From Elusimicrobiaceae bacterium (lineage in GTDB: Bacteria > Elusimicrobiota > Elusimicrobia > Elusimicrobiales > Elusimicrobiaceae): a stretch of 21,768 bases of DNA. The notes under the pieces are model-generated. The model made no database searches and was not told the origin of the DNA. It worked only from the letters and a program-made list of their open reading frames with translations. The stretch spans positions 1 to 21,768 of the forward strand of contig JAKSPG010000004.1 in the NCBI GenBank assembly GCA_024405075.1. The letters run 5' to 3'. Of this stretch, positions 1 to 6,687 are shown one piece after another; the stretch's first letter is position 1, and each line of letters begins with the position of its first letter. Both the position numbers and the translations under genes were made by a program.

Positions 1-70
1 CTGGAAATAACGTGCATTTTAATAAGTTGAAATAGGGCAAAAGAAGGAGAAGATGCAAGAAAAGATAAAA

Positions 71-105
71 GAAAACCCCCTCCAACTTTAACGGCTTGGA
101 GGGGG
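71..105 (-). terminator. Intrinsic terminator of the isoprenoid/LOG operon
   Basis: A perfect 10-bp stem is formed by CCCCCTCCAA (76-85) and TTGGAGGGGG (96-105) with a 10-base loop. Read on the minus strand it is followed by TTTTC then TTTTATCTTT, a classic U-rich tail. It lies 18 bases beyond the stop of the LOG-family gene and closes the three-gene minus-strand operon. Confidence 0.9.
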
Positions 106-122
106 ATTATGCTTAAACCGAT

Positions 123-938
123 TTATTTAATTTTGTACGTGTCGGCAATAATTTTCCACGCTTCTTCGGCACTGTCCACAATGGGGCACAGGTGTGTGTC
201 GTCTTGAGAAATAACCCCATAATCGGCTAATGCCTTTACGTTGATGACCTTGGTCCAGAACTCTTTACCTACCAGCACTACTGGGATACTTTCTTTTTTG
301 CCGGTTTGGATGAGTGTTAGGATTTCAAACAATTCATCAAATGTACCGAATCCGCCCGGCAATACTACAAAGGCTTTGGCACGCATAACGAAGTGAATTT
401 TGCGGATCGCAAAATAGTGAAACAGGAAAGCCATATTTTTGCAAATGTATGGATTGGGGCGTTGTTCGTGCGGTAGGGTGATATTAAGGCCTACGCTTTT
501 GCCGCCGTTTTCAAAGGCACCGCGGTTGGCGGCTTCCATAATGCCCGGGCCGCCACCCGTAACTACGGCAAATTTGTCCCCGGCGCGTTTGGCAACGATG
601 GTCGCAAATTCGCGTGCCATATCATAGTATTTGGACAGAGTACTAAGTTCCTTGGCACTTTTTAATTGTGCTTGAAGTTTTTTGTCTTGCGGCTTTTTAG
701 CCAGTTCCGCTTCAAGGGTTTCGATGCGTTCTTTCGCTTTTTGTGCTTCATAGATGCGGGCACTGCCAAAGCAGACAATCGTTTCTTCAATATCAAAGTA
801 TTTGAGGTATAACTCGGGCTTTAATACTTCCAGCTCCATGCGTATAGGGCGCATCACATCGTGTTTTAACAGATTCATGTCTTCATACGCTTTAATGTAC
901 GACGAATCATGCGGAAAAGATTTTGGATTAATTGCCAT
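123..938 (-). CDS. LOG-family protein (putative nucleotide 5'-monophosphate phosphoribohydrolase)
   Basis: This 271-residue protein carries the two LOG/TIGR00730 signatures: GGGPGIMEAANRG at about 128-140 and PGGFGTFDE at about 194-202, which form the Rossmann-like nucleotide and phosphate site. Family members hydrolyse the N-glycosidic bond of nucleoside monophosphates, including cytokinin ribotides; many bacterial ones are annotated as lysine decarboxylase-like by error. It is longer than the minimal form of about 190 residues because of an N-terminal extension and a charged, probably helical insert at about 63-105. The start is supported by AAGGAG six bases upstream of ATG. It is the last gene of a minus-strand operon, 13 bases after dxs. 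Family assignment is firm; the physiological substrate is unknown. Confidence 0.85.
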   Translation of the reverse strand: MAINPKSFPHDSSYIKAYEDMNLLKHDVMRPIRMELEVLKPELYLKYFDIEETIVCFGSARIYEAQKAKERIETLEAELAKKPQDKKLQAQLKSAKELSTLSKYYDMAREFATIVAKRAGDKFAVVTGGGPGIMEAANRGAFENGGKSVGLNITLPHEQRPNPYICKNMAFLFHYFAIRKIHFVMRAKAFVVLPGGFGTFDELFEILTLIQTGKKESIPVVLVGKEFWTKVINVKALADYGVISQDDTHLCPIVDSAEEAWKIIADTYKIK

Positions 939-951
939 AAGTTTCTCCTTT

Positions 952-2805
952 TTATTTCATCCAAGTTAGAATTTTCTTGCTGATGTGTTCTGCATCTAAA
1001 CCAAATGCTCCGTACAACTGGGAGGATTTGGCGTGTTCTACAAATTCGTCGGGGTATCCCAGCCGCAATAATTTATGAGATACTTGTTTGTCGGCCAGGT
1101 ATTCCGCTACGGCCGAGCCGAAACCGCCGGCCAAAGCATTGTCCTCTACTGTGACCAAATAGGGGGAATTGTTTAATGCTTCGTCAATAAGCGCGGTGTC
1201 TAGCGGTTTGACAAAACGCATATTGGCTACGGCCGCCTCTATTCCTTGCTCACGCAAGAGTTTGGCTGCCTGCAAGGCCGGGTGTACGCGGTTGCCGATA
1301 GCTAAAATCGTAACATCTTTTCCTTTTTTAAGCCAGTGCCCTTTACCGATAGGCAAGGTGTGAAGCTCGCCATCCATTTTTACATTAAAACCCGCACCGC
1401 GCGGATAGCGCAGCACAAAGGGGGCGTTTGCGTCAAAAGCTGTTTTTAACAGATGTTGTAGCTCATTTTCATCCGCCGGGGCGGCTACGATGAGTTGCGG
1501 AATTTCGCGCAGGAAACTTAAATCAAATACGCCGTGGTGGGTAGGGCCGTCCTCGCCGACTACGCCGGCGCGGTCCAGGGCGAATACAACAGGCAATTTT
1601 TGTAATGCAACGTCGTGCAGCATTTGGTCAAAGCACCGTTGGGCAAACGTGGAATACAACGCAACGATGGGCTTTAACCCGCCCGCCGCCAGGCCGGCCG
1701 CAAACGTGGCGGCGTGTTCTTCGGCGATGCCTACATCAAAGTAACGGGATGGGTACTTATCCCGAAATGCATCCAACCCCGTACCTTCGGGCATAGCGGC
1801 AGTAATGGCGTTAATTTTTTCGTCCTTTTCCGCCAGCTTTAAAAGAGCATTTGAGAATGCTTTCGTAAATGAAATACAGTCAGACTTACTTAAACTGTCG
1901 CCCGTTTCCACGTCAAAAAGCCCGATGCCGTGGAATTTGGTGGGGGAATCTTCGGCGGGTTTATAGCCTTTGCCTTTTTTGGTTACTACGTGCAAAATAA
2001 CGGGCCCTTTCACGTTTTTTACGTCTTCCAGTACATCAATGAGGGCGTTGATATCGTTGCCGTTTACCGGGCCGAAATAGCGAAATCCCATTTCCTCAAA
2101 CAGTGTTCCCGGGAATAGGATAGAACGCGCGCGTTTGGCCAGTTTGGCGGCATTATTGCCCAGTTCGTCAAAGCGTTTTAAGAAGTTGGTAGCTTTTTCC
2201 TCGGCCAGTTGGACGTATTTGGTCGTGAGTAGTTTGGTAAGTGCTTTGCCTAATGCACCGACGCGTTGGGAAATAAACATTTGGTTATCGTTGAGAATTA
2301 CCAGTAAGTCCGAGCGCAACAGCCCCGCGTTTTGCATGGCTTCGTAGGCCATGCCGCCCGTCATGCAACCAGCACCTACCACCGCAATCACTTTATCGTG
2401 CGATTTTTGTTGGTCGCGCGCAATAGCCATACCCAGCGCGGCCGAAATAGCCGTAGAAGCGTGGCCGACGCCAAAAGTGTCATATTCGCTTTCGTAGCGT
2501 TTGGGAAACCCGCTGATACCGCCTTTGGTGCGGATTTTATCAAACTCTTTTTGGCGGCCTGTGAGTAGTTTGTGCGCGTAGGCCTGGTGCCCCGTATCAA
2601 ATACGATTTTATCTTCCGGTGTGTTAAACACATAGTGTAGGGCGGTAATGATTTCCACTGCGCCTAAACTGCTGCCCAAATGGCCGCCGTTGTGGCTGGC
2701 GGTTTGGATAATTTGCTTGCGTAGTTCCTCGCACAGGGTGGGGAGCAGCTCTTTTTTAATAAGCCGCAAATCACGGGGAGATTTAATGCTGGGGAGTACT
2801 TTCAT
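952..2805 (-). CDS. dxs: 1-deoxy-D-xylulose-5-phosphate synthase, with altered GDG motif
   Basis: Dxs condenses pyruvate and glyceraldehyde 3-phosphate, using thiamine diphosphate and Mg2+, to start the MEP isoprenoid pathway. The 617 residues match the usual length and order: GGHLGSSLGA (about 40-49), GHAS (114-117), the ThDP region 144-174 ending in LNDN, the catalytic Glu in GIAEEHAA, and DRAGVVGEDGPTHHG. The oddity is residue 145: the ThDP/Mg2+ motif, normally Gly-Asp-Gly, reads Gly-Ala-Gly (codon GCT, plus-strand agc at 2371-2373). Everything else known to matter looks intact. The start follows TAAGGAA, which overlaps the stop of the prenyl synthase gene, so the two are probably translationally coupled. 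Family certain; activity uncertain because of Ala145. Confidence 0.95.
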   Translation of the reverse strand: MKVLPSIKSPRDLRLIKKELLPTLCEELRKQIIQTASHNGGHLGSSLGAVEIITALHYVFNTPEDKIVFDTGHQAYAHKLLTGRQKEFDKIRTKGGISGFPKRYESEYDTFGVGHASTAISAALGMAIARDQQKSHDKVIAVVGAGCMTGGMAYEAMQNAGLLRSDLLVILNDNQMFISQRVGALGKALTKLLTTKYVQLAEEKATNFLKRFDELGNNAAKLAKRARSILFPGTLFEEMGFRYFGPVNGNDINALIDVLEDVKNVKGPVILHVVTKKGKGYKPAEDSPTKFHGIGLFDVETGDSLSKSDCISFTKAFSNALLKLAEKDEKINAITAAMPEGTGLDAFRDKYPSRYFDVGIAEEHAATFAAGLAAGGLKPIVALYSTFAQRCFDQMLHDVALQKLPVVFALDRAGVVGEDGPTHHGVFDLSFLREIPQLIVAAPADENELQHLLKTAFDANAPFVLRYPRGAGFNVKMDGELHTLPIGKGHWLKKGKDVTILAIGNRVHPALQAAKLLREQGIEAAVANMRFVKPLDTALIDEALNNSPYLVTVEDNALAGGFGSAVAEYLADKQVSHKLLRLGYPDEFVEHAKSSQLYGAFGLDAEHISKKILTWMK

Positions 2806-2814
2806 GTGAGTTCC

Positions 2815-3825
2815 TTAATAGGTGCGTGTTTTGAAAAATTCTGCCATTTCATACAGCGGCCACAAGTTTTTTGGACGTGCTGTTTTGAGGTTATCCAACG
2901 CTTTTTGTGCTTTGGAAATAAGTAGTTGCGCGTGTTTGCGGCTGCCTTCTAACCCGTACAAATTGACGAAGGTGAGTTTGCCGTTTTCAGCATCACTGTT
3001 GGATTTGCCCAACTGCTTGGCCGAGACGGTAACATCTAAAATATCATCCACAATTTGGAACACGAGCCCAATGCTGTTGGCGTACGTTTTAATATGTTTT
3101 AAATCGCTTCCTTTTACGCCGGCCAACAACGCGCCTGTTTCCACACTACCGCGGATCAATGCGCCTGTTTTATTGGCGTGGATATAATTTAAAATGGTTT
3201 CCGGCGTGGTTTCTTTGATGGTGGTGGGCAACATGAAGTAGTGTAGCGTCTTTTTAGCCAACGGTTTAGACGTTTTGCGTAGTTTGTCGGCGCGGAAGCT
3301 GTGCGCATCTTGTGTATTTACGCCTTCAGCGTATACGTCTGCCGTTTGGCCACCCACCATACCGGAAGCTCCGGCGCAGTTGGCAAAATTAAGTAGTGCG
3401 TTTAAAGTGTTTTGCGCTCCGATCGTTTTTACTTTCCCGTTTTGGGCAAATACTTCAAACACATAGGTAAGCAGGGCGTCGCCCGCCAGTAAGGCCAAAT
3501 CTTCGCCGAACACCTTGTGGTTGGTGGGTTTACCGCGGCGAAGGTCGTCGTTATCCATACAAGGCAAATCGTCGTGAATGAGTGAATAGGTGTGGAGCAT
3601 TTCCACCGCACACGCAGCAGGCAGAACATCTGGTGCTTTTTTACCAAAGGCCTCGGCTGTGGCCATAAGCAGTACCGGGCGCACGCGTTTGCCGCCTGCT
3701 TGCAAGGAATAGTCCATGGCATCCGTTAGAATTTTAGGTGCGTTAGAAATTTGGGCGATATACTTGGATAGATTTTTCTCTACCAGTTTGGCCCGTTCTT
3801 TTAAGTAAGCATCAAATTTATTCAT
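2815..3825 (-). CDS. ispA: Polyprenyl (farnesyl/geranylgeranyl) diphosphate synthase
   Basis: Type I (all-trans) prenyltransferase that condenses DMAPP or allylic diphosphates with IPP. The first Asp-rich motif is DDLPCMDNDDLRRG (Asp85, Asp86, Asp91; the DDx4D bacterial FPP-synthase form) and the second is DDILD (260-264). GGKRVRP (44-50) and the KTGALI motif (219-224) are present. At 336 residues it is some 35 longer than typical IspA: the extra residues, roughly 169-204, are a Lys/Thr-rich segment between GGQTAD and the KTGALI helix. The start is preceded by GGGGGAG. First gene of the operon with dxs, nine bases apart, so two MEP/isoprenoid steps are co-expressed. Chain length (C15 or C20) cannot be read from the sequence with confidence. 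Confidence 0.9.
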   Translation of the reverse strand: MNKFDAYLKERAKLVEKNLSKYIAQISNAPKILTDAMDYSLQAGGKRVRPVLLMATAEAFGKKAPDVLPAACAVEMLHTYSLIHDDLPCMDNDDLRRGKPTNHKVFGEDLALLAGDALLTYVFEVFAQNGKVKTIGAQNTLNALLNFANCAGASGMVGGQTADVYAEGVNTQDAHSFRADKLRKTSKPLAKKTLHYFMLPTTIKETTPETILNYIHANKTGALIRGSVETGALLAGVKGSDLKHIKTYANSIGLVFQIVDDILDVTVSAKQLGKSNSDAENGKLTFVNLYGLEGSRKHAQLLISKAQKALDNLKTARPKNLWPLYEMAEFFKTRTY

Positions 3826-3836
3826 AATCTCCCCCG

Positions 3837-3865
3837 ATAAGGTATATATCTCAATTATACCTTAT
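3837..3865 (-). promoter_or_regulatory. Dyad overlapping the putative isoprenoid-operon promoter
   Basis: ATAAGGTATA (3837-3846) and TATACCTTAT (3856-3865) form a perfect 10-bp inverted repeat with a 9-base spacer. On the minus strand it includes TATAAT (in GGTATAATTGAG), a consensus -10 box 32 bases upstream of the ispA ATG. No good -35 hexamer is visible 16-18 bases upstream. The dyad could be an operator over the start site or a hairpin in the leader. Confidence 0.5.
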
Positions 3866-3886
3866 ATGGGGGGGAAAAAGGCGGGG

Positions 3887-4522
3887 TTAAAACGGTGTCT
3901 TAATACACTGTTCGTTTTCGTAACCGTATTGAGGGGCGTTTGGAATATATTCCCCTTGTGGCAAATAATTTTGACATAGGCTTTGAATTTTTGCGTTATC
4001 GCCCTCCCAACAACAGTACCAATATGCAGGGTCTCCCCGTAAGCCGATGTAGAGGTGAGGCAAGTTGGATGTTCCTTTTACGCGGCAGGCGTTCCATAAC
4101 ATACAGTTAAACTCCTTGAATACTGCTACGGTTTTATCGCTATTGAGTGTTCCGAAATTCAAATCTAATTCATCAAAAGTGCCAGCACTACTATTACCGG
4201 TTGCTAGGTAATACATTTTTTTTGTCTCATAAATACTTCGGACAATGGCTTGCATTTGCGACATACGACTTTTAGTCACGGCTTTTTGATATTGTGGTAG
4301 GGCAATACTTGCCAAAATACCGATGATGAGTACGACAACAAGGAGTTCAATAAGAGTAAAACCCCTCGCCCCGTTCGTCACCCCGCAATGTTGGTATGCG
4401 GGGTATAACGGGGCGCTATGTTTACCCACCACTATATCCCGCATAGAAACACTGCGGGATGACGAGTGGTGGGTATTCGGGAATGACAAATTTATTTTAA
4501 CAGAGTTTTTCTTTGTTTGCAT
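3887..4522 (-). CDS. Type IV prepilin-like protein with repeat-derived leader insertion
   Basis: Class III signal and pilin helix GFTLIELLVVVLIIGIL are unmistakable, with Glu5 of the mature form and the family continuation SIALPQYQKAV. The variable C-terminal domain has six to seven cysteines, including a CC pair. The leader before the Gly-Phe cleavage site is 54 residues, against 4-15 in the other prepilins of the window. The extra part (about 17-53) is encoded by two adjacent palindromic repeats at 4367-4415 and 4425-4473 read in frame. The start is supported by TAGGAGA seven bases before ATG and by a strong promoter. Prepilin peptidase may still cleave, or the long structured leader may reduce translation or export. 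The pilin family is certain; whether the gene works is not. Confidence 0.85.
   Translation of the reverse strand: MQTKKNSVKINLSFPNTHHSSSRSVSMRDIVVGKHSAPLYPAYQHCGVTNGARGFTLIELLVVVLIIGILASIALPQYQKAVTKSRMSQMQAIVRSIYETKKMYYLATGNSSAGTFDELDLNFGTLNSDKTVAVFKEFNCMLWNACRVKGTSNLPHLYIGLRGDPAYWYCCWEGDNAKIQSLCQNYLPQGEYIPNAPQYGYENEQCIKTPF
4367..4415. repeat. Palindromic element copy A (49 bp)
   Basis: Outer arms CGCCCCGTT (4367-4375) and AACGGGGCG (4407-4415) are exactly complementary. Between them lies a 31-bp core: CGTC, stem ACCCCGCA, a 9-base loop ATGTTGGTA, stem TGCGGGGT, then AT. The core matches copies B and C except for loop changes and one C/G pair replacing T/A, a compensatory change that keeps the stem. 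The copy is translated as part of the prepilin leader (APLYPAYQHCGVTNGA). Confidence 0.85.
4425..4473. repeat. Palindromic element copy B (49 bp, inverted relative to A)
   Basis: Outer arms CCCACCACT (4425-4433) and AGTGGTGGG (4465-4473) pair perfectly. The 31-bp core at 4434-4464, read on the minus strand, is identical to the core of copy C at 5961-5991, although the arms share no sequence. It is translated in frame in the prepilin leader (THHSSSRSVSMRDIVVG) and lies nine bases from copy A, in opposite orientation. Confidence 0.9.
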
Positions 4523-4549
4523 GTTTGTCTCCTAAATTAAGCTACCAAC

Positions 4550-4577
4550 ATTATCGTTTTTTTTTTTGATATGTCAA
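4550..4577 (-). promoter_or_regulatory. Prepilin promoter with A11 spacer tract
   Basis: On the minus strand TTGACA (4572-4577) is followed by TATC, eleven A residues, C, then GATAAT (4550-4555), giving a 16-base spacer. The -35 is consensus and the -10 matches 5 of 6. It drives the prepilin gene starting at 4522. The homopolymer fills most of the spacer. Confidence 0.8.
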
Positions 4578-4655
4578 GCGAAATTTTCCACCCCGACGAA
4601 TATATAGGGCTTTTCGGTCGCATAAAAACAGGACAGAAAAAACAGAAATAGGATT

Positions 4656-4664
4656 TGCTATACT
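4656..4664 (+). promoter_or_regulatory. Extended -10 promoter of hydF (leaderless)
   Basis: TGCTATACT is an extended -10 element (TGn plus TATACT, 4659-4664). The hydF ATG begins after exactly six bases, so transcription should start at or next to the A of ATG. The intervening AAAAGG abuts the ATG and is too close to act as a normal ribosome binding site. Confidence 0.6.
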
Positions 4665-4670
4665 AAAAGG

Positions 4671-5837
4671 ATGGTAAAAACAGATAGACCGCATATCGGC
4701 ATTTTCGGACGGGTGAACGTGGGGAAAAGCTCGCTCATTAACGCTTTAACCGGGCAGGACACGGCCGTTGTGTCCGATACGCCCGGAACTACGACGGACC
4801 CCGTCAAAAAAGTAATTGAAATTTTGGGTATTGGCCCGGTGGTTATTGTAGACACCCCCGGGTTGGATGATGCGTCCTCTTTAGGCACGCAGCGTGTGGC
4901 GCGTACGCAGGAAGTGTTAAATCAAGTGGATATGGCTATTTTGGTTTTTGCGGGCGCATTTGACCATTATGACCAAACTTTGATGTCCTCGTGCGTCGCA
5001 CGCAGAATTCCGTTTTTTATCGTTCATAACAAAATAGATGTCAGCCCGTTAAATGTGGAAATCCGCGGGGCGGATGTACTGTCGTTTTCGTGCAAAAATC
5101 CGCAAGTGTCGTTGCTGTTGGATAAAATCAAGCAACACTTGCCTAAAAGTTCCTACTCGCAACACGTGTTACTGGATGACTATGTGCACGCCGGCGACGA
5201 AGTGGTGCTTGTTATTCCGATAGATGCTTCCGCGCCCGAAGGACGGCTTATTTTACCGCAAGTGCAAACGATACGCAATTTGTTGGATATTGGGGCCACG
5301 GCCGTGTGCGTTAAAGATACGGAACTGCGCGAATATATGCAGCACCACACGCCCAAACTGGTGGTAACGGATTCGCAAGTGTTTGGGTATGTCAATTCCA
5401 TTGTGCCCAAAGAAATACCAGTGACGAGTTTTAGTATTTTATTCTCGCGCTTAAAAGGAGATTTTGAAGCCTACTTGCAAGGTACGTGCACGATCAGTCA
5501 CTTGCAAGACGGGGATAAAATTTTGATTATGGAGTCCTGCTCCCACAGTGTGAATAAATGCGACGATATCGGCCGCACGAAGTTACCTAACTGGCTGCAA
5601 AAATTTACAGGCAAAAAGTTACAGTTCACCGTGGTAGCTAATTTGGACGTATTGCCCGCTGACGTGCATACCTACAAATTGGCTATTCAATGCGGTGGAT
5701 GTATGGTTACGCGCATGCAGATTTTACGCCGGTTGGAAATGCTGACGCAAAAAGGGGTGCCGGTGTCTAATTACGGGCTAGCCATTGCCTACTGCAACGG
5801 TATTTTTGACCGCGCCACGGAACTGTTTAAAAAGTAA
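4671..5837 (+). CDS. hydF: [FeFe]-hydrogenase maturation GTPase HydF
   Basis: HydF is the scaffold that carries the 2Fe precursor of the H-cluster, built with HydE and HydG, to the hydrogenase. The 388 residues show an N-terminal Era/Der-like GTPase: P-loop GRVNVGKSS (13-21), TTTDP (about 40-44), DTPGLDD (61-67) and HNKID (119-123). The C-terminal cluster domain has ESCSHS (Cys290, His292), CDDIGRTKLPNWL, and QCGGCM (Cys341, Cys344), matching the CxH...CxxC ligands of the family; Gln340 stands where many members have His. No other hydrogenase or maturation gene is in the window. The start at ATG 4671 fits both the P-loop distance and the -10 box six bases upstream. It implies fermentative H2 metabolism in the host. 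Confidence 0.93.
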   Translation: MVKTDRPHIGIFGRVNVGKSSLINALTGQDTAVVSDTPGTTTDPVKKVIEILGIGPVVIVDTPGLDDASSLGTQRVARTQEVLNQVDMAILVFAGAFDHYDQTLMSSCVARRIPFFIVHNKIDVSPLNVEIRGADVLSFSCKNPQVSLLLDKIKQHLPKSSYSQHVLLDDYVHAGDEVVLVIPIDASAPEGRLILPQVQTIRNLLDIGATAVCVKDTELREYMQHHTPKLVVTDSQVFGYVNSIVPKEIPVTSFSILFSRLKGDFEAYLQGTCTISHLQDGDKILIMESCSHSVNKCDDIGRTKLPNWLQKFTGKKLQFTVVANLDVLPADVHTYKLAIQCGGCMVTRMQILRRLEMLTQKGVPVSNYGLAIAYCNGIFDRATELFKK

Positions 5838-5896
5838 ACGCGCGAAATGTAACCTACCCTCGCCAAGAAGATAATTTCACCGGAAAAAGAGGTTTG

Positions 5897-5936
5897 AGGC
5901 CTTATTGCGGTCCGCTAGGACCCCGGGCAAGGGCCT
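5897..5936 (+). terminator. Three-tiered hairpin after hydF, probable terminator
   Basis: Nested helices AGGCC/GGCCT (5897-5901, 5932-5936), TTGC/GCAA (5905-5908, 5927-5930) and GGTCC/GGACC (5909-5913, 5918-5922) close a GCTA loop. The tail TTCTGTATATATTTTT follows. It lies 60 bases after the hydF stop. The internal bulges are more elaborate than in the other terminators here, so a small structured RNA cannot be excluded. Confidence 0.55.
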
Positions 5937-5947
5937 TTCTGTATATA

Positions 5948-6004
5948 TTTTTCTCTCGCTCGTCATCCCGCAGTGTTTCTATGCGGGATATAGCGAGAGA
6001 AAAA
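5948..6004. repeat. Palindromic element copy C (57 bp, intergenic)
   Basis: Arms TTTTTCTCTCGCT (5948-5960) and AGCGAGAGAAAAA (5992-6004) are perfectly complementary over 13 bp. The 31-bp core (5961-5991) is CGTC, ATCCCGCA, the loop GTGTTTCTA, TGCGGGAT, AT, identical to the core of copy B. It sits between the hydF terminator-like hairpin and the -35 box of the next prepilin. The A-rich right arm runs into the promoter region. Confidence 0.9.
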
Positions 6005-6012
6005 AATAAAAC

Positions 6013-6040
6013 TTGACATCGTTTTTTTTTTTGGTACGAT
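6013..6040 (+). promoter_or_regulatory. Prepilin promoter with T11 spacer tract
   Basis: TTGACA (6013-6018), TCG, eleven T residues (6022-6032), GG, then TACGAT (6035-6040) as -10 with a 16-base spacer. ATACGCGTAT, a 10-bp palindrome overlapping the -10, follows. It drives the prepilin gene at 6078. Confidence 0.75.
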
Positions 6041-6077
6041 ACGCGTATAACCTATTTTAAGTGAAAAGGGGATACGC

Positions 6078-6626
6078 ATGAAAAAGAAAAATGGTTTGTT
6101 GGGCCGTTTAGATATCAAAGCATTTACGTTAATTGAATTATTAGTTGTTGTTCTCATTATTGGCATACTGGCGGTGGTAGCCCTGCCGCAGTACGAAAAA
6201 TCTGTCATGAAAAGCCGTTATTCCGCCCTCATGGCAACGACAAATGCCCTGGCTGAGGCCGAGGAAGTTTACTACCTGGCCAACGGGGAATATACGCAAG
6301 ATTTTGAGGCCCTTTCGGTAGAGCCGTCCGGCTGTACGCTATCCGATGATAAAACGACATGTACCTATCCGTGGGGGAGTTGCGTATTGAATATTAATGA
6401 ATCGCGTGTGGCCTGTGTTAATGCCCAAACGTTAAGCAATGGGTATGCTCAGTATTTCAAACACGGCAGTCGCGGTAATTGGGATAGGACGTGTTGGGCG
6501 ATTTCCTCCAATGATAATGATAAATATAACGATTTATGCAAACGAGTAGGGGCTACAACGCGCTTTTTTGGTTCTACTAATGCTATATGTCCTCCCTATG
6601 GACATTGTTCCATTTGGAAGTTTTAA
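6078..6626 (+). CDS. Type IV prepilin-like protein, Ala at the -1 cleavage position
   Basis: 182 residues: a 15-residue basic leader MKKKNGLLGRLDIKA, then FTLIELLVVVLIIGIL and ALPQYEKSVMKSR. The mature Glu5 is present. The residue before Phe1 is Ala (codon GCA) where prepilin peptidases normally need Gly, which is unusual and may slow processing. After the helix comes the family segment AEEVYYLANGEYTQDFEAL, then a variable domain with about eight cysteines, so disulfides are likely. The start has AAAGGGG eight bases upstream. The gene is a single-gene unit with its own promoter and terminator. Role as pilus or pseudopilus subunit is inferred from the N-terminus only. Confidence 0.9.
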   Translation: MKKKNGLLGRLDIKAFTLIELLVVVLIIGILAVVALPQYEKSVMKSRYSALMATTNALAEAEEVYYLANGEYTQDFEALSVEPSGCTLSDDKTTCTYPWGSCVLNINESRVACVNAQTLSNGYAQYFKHGSRGNWDRTCWAISSNDNDKYNDLCKRVGATTRFFGSTNAICPPYGHCSIWKF

Positions 6627-6641
6627 TTTCTGGCTAAGGTG

Positions 6642-6687
6642 GGGGGAGAAACTAAAAATTGTACGCTTTCTCCCCCTGTTTTTTGGC
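6642..6687 (+). terminator. Terminator of the prepilin gene at 6078
   Basis: GGGGGAGAAA (6642-6651) pairs perfectly with TTTCTCCCCC (6667-6676) over a 15-base loop, followed by TGTTTTTTGG. It lies 16 bases after the stop codon. Confidence 0.85.

Noticed and set aside
45..92. Plus-strand mini-frame of 12 codons (ATG at 53) preceded by AAGGAG.
   Set aside because: It runs into the terminator stem and has no similarity to anything I recognise; a chance purine-rich match is more likely.
4367..4473. CRISPR-like or IS-end interpretation of the palindromic pair.
   Set aside because: No regular repeat-spacer array, no transposase frame and no direct target duplication; the copies are inverted to each other.
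5840..5945. SRP RNA, tRNA or integron attC in the hydF downstream region.
   Set aside because: None of the conserved sequence blocks of those elements is present; only stem pairing was found.
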